Virus record (IMG/VR): IMGVR_UViG_3300032753_000050
Span: 1 to 46,949 of that record
Strand: one strand, 5' to 3'
DNA: 46,949 bases
Source of the DNA: a virus
In this document: piece after piece, positions 6,503-14,041 of the stretch
How positions within the stretch are numbered: the stretch's first letter is position 1
How the letters are laid out: each line of letters opens with the position of its first letter
Position numbers and translations under genes: made by a program
Notes under the pieces: model-generated
Databases searched by the model: none
Told to the model about the DNA's origin: nothing
The model's input: only the letters and a program-made list of their open reading frames with translations

Positions 6503-6533
6503 CTTTTCTCAAGTTTGATGTACAATCCCACAC

Positions 6534-6998
6534 ATGAGCACACAACCTATACCCAAAAAACCAGTTGGGCGGCCATCTAAGTATGATCCGTCGTTTTGCC
6601 AAATTGCTATTGACTTAGGCAAAAAAGGTTATAGCCGAGAAGCTATTTCCTCTGAGCTTGGCATTACATGGCAGACTTTAGGCAATTGGGCTGAAGCGAA
6701 TCCAGATTTTTTCACGGCCTTAGAAGAAGCTAAGAAAGAAGAGATGCTTTTCTTTGAAAAACTTGCTTTAGACCACATGATCGAGAGACCGGGCGGGAAC
6801 AGAATCAACACAGCGCTGTGGTCAAGGTCGATGGCAGCTCGTTTTCCGCATAAATATCGCGAAAACAATAAGCTTGAAGTTACAGGCAAAAACAACGGGG
6901 CTATTCAGGTCGATGTTGTACATGATTTTGCTGAGGAATTGATGAACGAAATTCTTAGTATACGGCAAGATGACAACAACAATCGAGAAGATAGCTAA
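6534..6998 (+). CDS. terS: Terminase small subunit, 154 aa
   Basis: The N-terminus MSTQPIPKKPVGRPSKYD is followed by a helix-turn-helix at about 34-56 (SREAISSELGITWQTLGNWA). Next come an acidic helical segment and WSRSMAARFPHKYRENNKLE, a pattern common in phage small terminases of the helix-turn-helix type. It should bind the packaging start site on phage DNA and hand it to the large subunit. The gene overlaps the large-subunit gene by 29 bases in another frame, which supports the assignment. Confidence 0.85.
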   Translation: MSTQPIPKKPVGRPSKYDPSFCQIAIDLGKKGYSREAISSELGITWQTLGNWAEANPDFFTALEEAKKEEMLFFEKLALDHMIERPGGNRINTALWSRSMAARFPHKYRENNKLEVTGKNNGAIQVDVVHDFAEELMNEILSIRQDDNNNREDS

Positions 6999-8403
6999 GC
7001 ACGTTGATCAACGTCTAAAAGCCGGACCTAGCTTAAATGCGGCTTCACCGGAATGGAAAGCAGCGTTAAAAGCCAGAAACAAATGGCTTACAATCGCAAG
7101 TGATCATCAAATACCGCCCAAAGGCGATTGGTGGAGTATCTGGTTACTTTTAGCAGGTCGCGGTGCTGGCAAAACTCGGTGCGCGGCTGAGTGGACTTGG
7201 TGGGCAGCTTGGACACAACCAAAGACAAGATGGCTGGTTTCGGCTCCAACGAGCGGTGACGTTCGTGACGTGTGCTTTGAAGGCGATTCAGGTTTGCTAA
7301 ATGTCATGCCAACTGAGCTCATCGACTTTTACTATAAATCTCTGCATGAGATCAACTTAAAGAATGGCTCAATCATCAAAGGCATTCCTGCATCAGAGCC
7401 TGAGCGCTTTCGCGGTCCGCAGTTTCATGGTGGGTGGCTTGATGAGCTTGCAGCTTGGCATTACCTTGATGAATCATGGAACATGCTGCAATTCGGTATG
7501 CGTCTTGGTAAGCAGCCTCGGCTTATCTGTACAACAACACCAAAGCCAAAGCCTTTGATTGTTGACTTGGCAAACCGTGATGGCGAAGACGTGTGTTATA
7601 CAACAGCATCAACGTATGACAACTTAAAGAACTTAGCTCCATCGTTCCAACAGCAGATCTTACAGTATGAAGGCACAACGCTTGGCCGACAAGAGATTCA
7701 TGCTGAGATTATCGACCCAGAAGAATCAGGCATTGTTAAACGTCAATGGCTAAGACTTTGGCCGGCCGAAAAGCCGTTGCCTCAGTTTCAGTATGTCATA
7801 CAAAGCTACGACTGTGCTACGTCTGACAAAACAGCCAATGATCCAACTGCTTGCACAGTTTGGGGCGTCTTTAAACCAACCGACAAGCCAATGTCTGTCA
7901 TGCTGATCGATGCATGGGACGAGCACATGAAATACCCAGACCTTCGGCCTCGTGTGCTTGAAGAGTTCGGTACGATTTACGGTGACAATGACGAATTCGG
8001 ACAAGGCAAGAAGGTTGACTTAGTTCTGATTGAAGACAAGTCAGCTGGCATTTCACTGATTCAAGACCTGCAAAGAGCCGGATTGCCAATCCGTGCTTAT
8101 AACCCAGGGAATGCAGACAAAACACAGCGACTGAATATCGTGGCGCCTCTGATTCAAAAAGGCTTGGTGTATATTCCTGAGTCTATGTCGCGTGAAGGAA
8201 TGGCTCGTGACTGGGCCGAACCGTTGATCAATCAGCTTTGTGCTTTTCCTGAAGTCCGACATGACGACCTTGTAGACTCAACCAGTCAAGCTTTACGATA
8301 TTTGCGAGATAGTGGTTTCCTTGTCTTGGATTATTTGTATAATGACCCAGATCTTTATGTGGATGATACCAAGCCTAGAAGGGTGAACCCATATGCCTTA
8401 TGA
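6970..8403 (+). CDS. terL: Terminase large subunit, 477 aa
   Basis: This is the DNA-packaging ATPase and nuclease. Walker A is LLAGRGAGKT (about 59-68). Walker B with the catalytic acid is GGWLDEL (D158, E159). The segment FGMRLGKQPRLICTTTPKPK is the coupling motif region. The C-terminal RNase H-like nuclease shows SYDCATSD (D near 281), VLIEDKSAG (D near 355) and VRHDDLVD (near 430), the expected acidic triad. The length is normal. It acts at the portal vertex during packaging. The start overlaps the small-subunit gene and the stop overlaps the next gene by 11 bases. Confidence 0.95.
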   Translation: MTTTIEKIAKHVDQRLKAGPSLNAASPEWKAALKARNKWLTIASDHQIPPKGDWWSIWLLLAGRGAGKTRCAAEWTWWAAWTQPKTRWLVSAPTSGDVRDVCFEGDSGLLNVMPTELIDFYYKSLHEINLKNGSIIKGIPASEPERFRGPQFHGGWLDELAAWHYLDESWNMLQFGMRLGKQPRLICTTTPKPKPLIVDLANRDGEDVCYTTASTYDNLKNLAPSFQQQILQYEGTTLGRQEIHAEIIDPEESGIVKRQWLRLWPAEKPLPQFQYVIQSYDCATSDKTANDPTACTVWGVFKPTDKPMSVMLIDAWDEHMKYPDLRPRVLEEFGTIYGDNDEFGQGKKVDLVLIEDKSAGISLIQDLQRAGLPIRAYNPGNADKTQRLNIVAPLIQKGLVYIPESMSREGMARDWAEPLINQLCAFPEVRHDDLVDSTSQALRYLRDSGFLVLDYLYNDPDLYVDDTKPRRVNPYAL

Positions 8404-9454
8404 TGAAGACCTAGCTCGTATAAAAGCTGAGATGTTGATGAAAAGTCAACCGTCGTATGATGATGGTGCTAGCTTGTTAGAGCCCGATCCAAACATGATG
8501 CAAGTCGGTTTGTTTGGCAAAGGGCCAAAGCCTGTTAAGCCCATGGAACCACCAATCGATGTGCAAAGGCGTTCGATACTTGGTTTGCATGCTCAAGAAC
8601 AAGCACCAGTTCCGGCAATTAGGCCTCAAGACATTCCTGTTCCAACATCTAATTTTCCTGCGCCTGTTCCAACATCTAATTTTCCTGCGCCTGTTCCACA
8701 ACAACCGCCCACACCTACACCTGAGCCTACTCAACCAATTAGCCCATTAAATGACTTGGCTAATAAAGCTTTAAACAAGCCGGTGTCTAGACGTGAAGTG
8801 CTTAAAAAGACAGGGCAAGCAGCTTTAAACCAAGTATTGCCAACCCCTAAAATTTCTGATGTTGTGCCTGAAATTACGTCACCATTAACTGACGTTGTAA
8901 AGCCTATGTTTGAAAAGAACGGTACTATTGACTTACATCTTGGTGATTATATGCATCATGCATTTAGCGATGCTTATGAGCAAGAACCGCATTCAGTGGC
9001 TCAAGGAATGTGGTTGTTAGCTCGTGATTATTTAAAAGATCGAATTACACCAGAAAAACTTGATTCAATGGATGAATTGGCAAAGACGCCAAAAGGCAAA
9101 TACCGTGAGGATTCTTCGGATGATATGTCTGATGAAGATGCGCATGAGTTGTATATTCACATGCAACATCAGTTAACGCATAACTTGAAACCACATGAAA
9201 TGGTTGATGTGCTAAGCAACTTGCATCAACATGATTATGATAATCGTGAACTATACGATGACATGGCTAACTTTTACCAATACGATCCAAGATCATATCA
9301 GCCTAAGTTTGCGGGACTAGGCTTAAAGCCTAAAAGAGGCGATAGATCATTTGAGTTTGAAAGCTTAGTGTCTCCTGAAGAGTTTAGTAATTATCTTGAT
9401 GAGTCATGGGAACAAGTGGAAAAAGAAAGCAAAGCTAAAAAGGGATCTAAATAA
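8393..9454 (+). CDS. Hypothetical virion-region protein, 353 aa, Pro-rich N-terminal half
   Basis: Residues about 60-125 are Pro-rich, with two perfect copies of PVPTSNFPA encoded by a 27-bp tandem repeat. A conserved-looking SRREVLKKTGQAALNQVLP segment follows at about 130. The C-terminal 180 residues are acidic and helical with many Asp, His and Tyr. No known domain is recognised. It starts inside the terminase gene and its TAA shares an A with the ATG of the 1515-aa gene (TAATG), so it belongs to the packaging/head operon. A virion or assembly role is likely but unproven. Confidence 0.7.
   Translation: MPYDEDLARIKAEMLMKSQPSYDDGASLLEPDPNMMQVGLFGKGPKPVKPMEPPIDVQRRSILGLHAQEQAPVPAIRPQDIPVPTSNFPAPVPTSNFPAPVPQQPPTPTPEPTQPISPLNDLANKALNKPVSRREVLKKTGQAALNQVLPTPKISDVVPEITSPLTDVVKPMFEKNGTIDLHLGDYMHHAFSDAYEQEPHSVAQGMWLLARDYLKDRITPEKLDSMDELAKTPKGKYREDSSDDMSDEDAHELYIHMQHQLTHNLKPHEMVDVLSNLHQHDYDNRELYDDMANFYQYDPRSYQPKFAGLGLKPKRGDRSFEFESLVSPEEFSNYLDESWEQVEKESKAKKGSK
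8636..8698 (+). repeat. 27-bp tandem duplication in coding sequence
   Basis: Two identical 27-base units (8636-8662 and 8663-8689) are followed by nine bases of a third. They encode the repeated Pro-rich segment of the 353-aa protein. Perfect identity points to a recent duplication. Confidence 0.85.
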
Positions 9455-12400
9455 TGGCTGAAGTATATGATGCATTAGGCAATCTCACCGGCTATGATGA
9501 TAGCAATGCGCCAGAATCAAAGCCTTTAGCAGCTCCCGATCTTAAGAGCCCACTTACAGCGGCTGTTTCCAAGATCAAAGATGTAGCAACTAACTACAAT
9601 CCTTTGATGTTAATGAAGTCGATGCAGGATGTTGCTAAATCGACTGTTGTTAATCCAGCGATCGGCGCACTTGGAATGGCGCAAGGTGTAGTACGTTCAG
9701 TGCCTGAAGTATCTACTGACATAGCTAACTACTTTAAGACAGGCCAAGTTAACACAACAGGGCTGGACACTGCTAAATACTTGGCGGATGAATTTGCCAA
9801 GATGCACATGGCACCATCACAAACGCCACTTGGTCAGCAATTCGACCAATCATTGTCTAATGCTTACGATACAGCAACACAAACATACAAAATGCCGCAT
9901 GCTTGGCCAATGTCACCTGTAGGCGGCGTAATTGACAACATGACCGGACTTGAAGAACGTCGACCACTTGTATCGCCAAGTGACGTAAGAGCCACAATCG
10001 GTAAAGCGCAAATTGTCGGTCAAGAGCTTAAAGACTTACCACAAGACTTTAGGAATGCACAATCAGGCGTTAAAAGACAAAACATACTTGGCGAAGATAC
10101 ATTAGGTGTTAAGGCACAAAAAACTGCGGACACAATTGGCGATATCATGGCTAAGCGCAAGATGCAAGGCTTGCCGCCTGTTCCAGGAATTCCTGGTGCT
10201 TTGCAACCTACGACAAGTTTGTATGCTGTAAGACCTGAAGGTTCACCTGTCGTTTCGTCAACTACAAATAAAGTTCCATTAGAAAAAGGCGGTATTGATA
10301 GCGTTATTCGCGATATCATGCCTTATAGCTCAACACCTACAACTGATGAGCTTAATGATTTGTATCAAAGTAAGATACTTGAAGATACTCCGCATGATAG
10401 TCAATTTATCGATTTTAGAAATCAAAAAATACAGCAAGAGTTTCCTGACTTAAGCCAATACGATGCGAATCGTGCGTTTATCTTAAAGTATCCGCATAAT
10501 GAGCATGATCAAAAACGAGCTGAGCATTTAAATGAATATGCCATTAAGCATGGTTTGCCAACACTTGATCAGTTTAAAAACAATTACGATACTGCTGTAA
10601 AAGCATTGCAAGGTCCATTTAAGAACTACATCATGAAGTATGTGGGCACTGAAAAAGATCCTTTGCTTACTCAAGCAGGCAAAGGCATTACAATGCTGAC
10701 TCGTGATAACATTGTAAACTCTACTGTTCCAAATGGTAGTATAGAAAAAAGCAGACGAGCATTTAATCCTGATATGCCGTTCGGCACAGTTCAGCCTAAG
10801 CTAGATGCTAAACAAACTGAACTTAGGGATTTGCATAAACAGCTAGATGATCTACAAACTCAAAGTACAGCATTGGATCGTCAAGCACAAGAGCAAGGCG
10901 TTACTGCTATTTCGCTTCCAGGTAAAAAAGACTTACTTAAGCAAATCAAAAAGCTTGAGTCACAAATACAATCAAAACATGGCGACATTGACAACTTAAA
11001 GCTTGCTCATGATTATGAGAACATCGCTGATTCTAGTTTGACAATGAAAACAGCACAAAAGATGTGGGATGAAATACCTGCTTATGAAAAGCAGTTTTAC
11101 CCACAGCTTAAAAATATAGTTGACAATACGCCAAATTCACCTGTTTATGACATAAATCCGACTAGCTTATACTCACTTGGATTATCGGCTGTCGGTAAAG
11201 GCTTGTTTGATAATATCTTAACGGGTAAGATGAGTGCAAATGAACTTGCAAGAACCCCAATCGATAAGTTTGTGGTTGATCAAACAAAAGATCGAATTGC
11301 TCAAGAACTGGCTGAAAAGAAAGCATCAACAAAGCGTAAGATAGCCGTCGAAGATCGTCTTAAGAAAGACTTAAATGCAATCCCTGATTCTCAGCGGTTT
11401 GGCAATGTCAAGCTTCTTACTCTTGATCAAAGCACAAACCCTGACGATGTGCTTCATCATTTGTCAATGGAAACTGAGATCAATGATTTTTGTGCGGCTA
11501 AAGGGCTTGATAGCTGCAACTATAAGCATTTGTGGACAGGCGATACACGACGTTACACACCGATTCTTGATGTAGCCACAGGTAAGCGGTTTCCAACAAC
11601 ACAAAATGCACCTATGACATCTTATATTCGGGATGTGATTGATGGGCATTCTAAGCAATTGATCATGAGGGATGCCGAGACTGGTTGGCCTGTTGGAAAC
11701 ATTGAGCTTAAAAATAAATCAGACTCACCAGGAGGTCCTACATATGTTGTTGGTTTTGCTACACAATATCGAAATGCGCAAATTGATCCAAAATATCGAG
11801 CCGCTTTTAGAGATGTTTTAAATGCGCACTCAAATGAGATTCGGTCTTTGGGCGATGATAGTAAGTCTGGTGTTTATGATACAGCAAGAACACCAGTAAG
11901 GTCATTAGCAATTAGAGCTGGCATGAAGACGGAAGACTTCCAAAGAGCAGTTGCAGCTCACCCACTGTCACGCTTTGTGCTAGATTCAGACTTAATTGCG
12001 CTAAAGAATAAAGAAATACCTGCGCCTACAAATGCAAGACAAGCGGATTCTATTAACTATTTACGAGCACAACAGCAAAGCTTAAGTCAGCAAATAGTCG
12101 AGCTTGATAGAGATGATCCTGATTATGCCACACATCATGCTGATTTATATCATCAACTACATGATATAGACTTAAGAATCAATCGTATGATTGATACGGC
12201 AGCGGCGCAAGACTTAACAGGCTTAAGCCCTAATGCTCAAGCTATTCGTCTTAATGGTCCAACTGAGCCTATTCCAGATATTTTGGCGAGTGCATCGAAT
12301 AATCGAGTCAGACAAGCATATATAACTTATTTACGAGATCTAGGTGAGTGGGGTCTTGATAGTGAAGAGCTTGAGAATAATTTGTTAGGCGCAGGTAGTC

Positions 12401-14001
12401 ATGTTGATCCTGATTATATGGAACCCCAAGAAATGGGTGTTCGAACAGATGATGAGCTTAATGAAGTTGCTGATATGCTTGGTCGACATGGCGATGCTTT
12501 TAGCGAGCATATTCATCATCTTAATGCACCACCAGCTCAACCTCCTTCATTTACGCCTGAGCAAGTTGATCAATTAGCTCGTGAGCTAATTAACGTTGAG
12601 CGTACAGATCAAGACCATAATATTCAAGGATTGCAAACAACTAGGTTTCTGTTGGCTAATGGGCAATATGATCACCCCACATTTCGTCAATTGCCTCCTG
12701 GGCTTCGTGAACAAGCTGAAGAGCAAGTACATCGTCGGTTTGTTGAATTATCAAACAACTTAGTCCGCCAAAGAGCAATGAGGCCGATCCCTTCTATTTA
12801 TGACATGACCGACTCACCGCGAGTTAGAAGTGTTTATCGAAGCACGGTTGACGAAATAAGCCCTGATGATGATCTTGAGAGCATGCGTGAGCATCTTCAA
12901 GTTGTGTTACATGTACTAGACGATCCAGATCTAAATAATGATCTTTTAAATGACTTACATGCTAATGATCAGCAATCTGAAAGAGCCGTTGCATTAAGAG
13001 AAATGCTTGAAGCACACGTTGATGCTCTTAGCACGGCAATCAATATGAATGAAGAGCATGCACCTGAAGCTGGAAATGAACCAGCTAATGAAACACCGCG
13101 TGAAGCTTTCTATCGTCAACTTGGCGATCTTGTTAATAGTAGTATTTCTAGGCTTGAAAATCTTGGCACACCCGAAGGCAATTTAGGCGCTGATATTATT
13201 AGAAATGTGCTTATGCAAGCGGCAACACAGCATGATACGTTTGCAAATCCTGTTCGAACTGCCACGCTGGTTAGAGATGCAGCCTCAATTCAAGAATCTC
13301 AGACTGTAAGAGCAGCTCTATATGATCTTGCAAACAACATTATGTTCTTGCATACAGGCAATGAGGGTCAAGCTGTAGAGCCTTATCGTGAGCCTACAGC
13401 ACTACAACAGACTATGCAAAGATTGCAAGCCCAAACTACTCCACATTTACGCGATGCAATGGGTCATAGACAGGCTGATGAAGTTGATCAGACAGCTAAT
13501 AATATTTTTGGTCGCTTTGACCATAATGAAGTTGCTGACATCATACATTCACTTCGTAATGGGGATGAAGTGCCTGGTAATGAGCTTTATCAAGATTTTT
13601 CGATGCGTCAACGGGAGTTGCTAGCTCGTGAATTACAACGCAGACTTCCTGTGCCTGAAGATGAATTTAACTTTGAGCCTGATAACATGCATGGCGCTAA
13701 TCAGCAATTGCCACAAGCTACACAAGAACATCGAGAAATCCGTCAAGTGATCAATGACACACTTGAGCGCTGGGATGATATGTCACAAATGTACAATCAG
13801 ATGTTAGATGATGGCATTACGGCAGGAACCCCTATTCCAGAAATAATTGAATCATTGCAAGACCATATTGCAGGACTAATCACTGATATCCAAGTAATTC
13901 CTGGGAATATGGGATTTGACCTAGAAGAACAAGAAAGAGCTATTTCAGATTTAGAAGACTTACATAGTCATTTGAATAGAATAAGCGGTATGGATCATTG
14001 A
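9454..14001 (+). CDS. Very large protein of unknown function, 1515 aa
   Basis: This is the longest gene in the window and lies between terminase and portal. The first 150 residues resemble a membrane-interaction or ejection-protein start (SPLTAAVSKIKDVATNYNPL and MLMKSMQDVAKSTVVNPAIG). A coiled coil occupies about 450-530. A central region (about 670-850) has FCAAKGLDSCNYKHLW, GWPVGNIELKN and GVYDTARTPVRSLAIRAGM, a more globular and perhaps enzymatic domain. The last 550 residues are acidic, helical and repetitive in style. By size and position it could be an internal virion protein injected with the DNA, or a large polyvalent protein. No catalytic motif was recognised. Confidence 0.7.
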   Translation: MAEVYDALGNLTGYDDSNAPESKPLAAPDLKSPLTAAVSKIKDVATNYNPLMLMKSMQDVAKSTVVNPAIGALGMAQGVVRSVPEVSTDIANYFKTGQVNTTGLDTAKYLADEFAKMHMAPSQTPLGQQFDQSLSNAYDTATQTYKMPHAWPMSPVGGVIDNMTGLEERRPLVSPSDVRATIGKAQIVGQELKDLPQDFRNAQSGVKRQNILGEDTLGVKAQKTADTIGDIMAKRKMQGLPPVPGIPGALQPTTSLYAVRPEGSPVVSSTTNKVPLEKGGIDSVIRDIMPYSSTPTTDELNDLYQSKILEDTPHDSQFIDFRNQKIQQEFPDLSQYDANRAFILKYPHNEHDQKRAEHLNEYAIKHGLPTLDQFKNNYDTAVKALQGPFKNYIMKYVGTEKDPLLTQAGKGITMLTRDNIVNSTVPNGSIEKSRRAFNPDMPFGTVQPKLDAKQTELRDLHKQLDDLQTQSTALDRQAQEQGVTAISLPGKKDLLKQIKKLESQIQSKHGDIDNLKLAHDYENIADSSLTMKTAQKMWDEIPAYEKQFYPQLKNIVDNTPNSPVYDINPTSLYSLGLSAVGKGLFDNILTGKMSANELARTPIDKFVVDQTKDRIAQELAEKKASTKRKIAVEDRLKKDLNAIPDSQRFGNVKLLTLDQSTNPDDVLHHLSMETEINDFCAAKGLDSCNYKHLWTGDTRRYTPILDVATGKRFPTTQNAPMTSYIRDVIDGHSKQLIMRDAETGWPVGNIELKNKSDSPGGPTYVVGFATQYRNAQIDPKYRAAFRDVLNAHSNEIRSLGDDSKSGVYDTARTPVRSLAIRAGMKTEDFQRAVAAHPLSRFVLDSDLIALKNKEIPAPTNARQADSINYLRAQQQSLSQQIVELDRDDPDYATHHADLYHQLHDIDLRINRMIDTAAAQDLTGLSPNAQAIRLNGPTEPIPDILASASNNRVRQAYITYLRDLGEWGLDSEELENNLLGAGSHVDPDYMEPQEMGVRTDDELNEVADMLGRHGDAFSEHIHHLNAPPAQPPSFTPEQVDQLARELINVERTDQDHNIQGLQTTRFLLANGQYDHPTFRQLPPGLREQAEEQVHRRFVELSNNLVRQRAMRPIPSIYDMTDSPRVRSVYRSTVDEISPDDDLESMREHLQVVLHVLDDPDLNNDLLNDLHANDQQSERAVALREMLEAHVDALSTAINMNEEHAPEAGNEPANETPREAFYRQLGDLVNSSISRLENLGTPEGNLGADIIRNVLMQAATQHDTFANPVRTATLVRDAASIQESQTVRAALYDLANNIMFLHTGNEGQAVEPYREPTALQQTMQRLQAQTTPHLRDAMGHRQADEVDQTANNIFGRFDHNEVADIIHSLRNGDEVPGNELYQDFSMRQRELLARELQRRLPVPEDEFNFEPDNMHGANQQLPQATQEHREIRQVINDTLERWDDMSQMYNQMLDDGITAGTPIPEIIESLQDHIAGLITDIQVIPGNMGFDLEEQERAISDLEDLHSHLNRISGMDH

Positions 14002-14011
14002 TCCATATAAT
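13990..14011. promoter_or_regulatory. 17-bp palindrome and TATAAT before the portal gene
   Basis: ATGGATCA (13990-13997) and TGATCCAT (13999-14006) form a near-perfect palindrome with a one-base centre. They are immediately followed by a TATAAT (14006-14011) ahead of the portal ATG at 14042. This could be an operator and -10 box, but no -35 is seen. Confidence 0.3.
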
Positions 14012-14041
14012 GAACCTGATTAACAAACACAAAGGTAAACC

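Larger units (their letters stand above)
6259..6533. other. Putative replication origin / control region upstream of terminase
   Basis: This 275-base non-coding region lies between the primase-helicase and terminase genes. It contains direct AAAGTTACAT repeats at its left end, a very AT-rich centre with a long hairpin, inverted copies of the repeat on the right, a further inverted repeat around a TATAAT, and a DnaA-box-like sequence. The layout (iterons, AT-rich unwinding segment, DnaA box, next to the initiator-type gene) is what a theta-type origin looks like. It could instead be an operator region for the late promoter. Confidence 0.5.

Noticed and set aside
6301-6537. A 78-codon frame across the repeat region whose stop overlaps the terminase small-subunit ATG as ATGA
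   Set aside because: It covers the AT-rich palindrome and the iterons, is made of Tyr/Ile/Phe/Leu by base composition, and has no ribosome site. The overlap is probably chance.
8393-9454. A twin-arginine-like SRREVLKK inside the 353-aa protein
   Set aside because: It lies about 130 residues from the start and lacks a following hydrophobic segment, so it is not a Tat signal.
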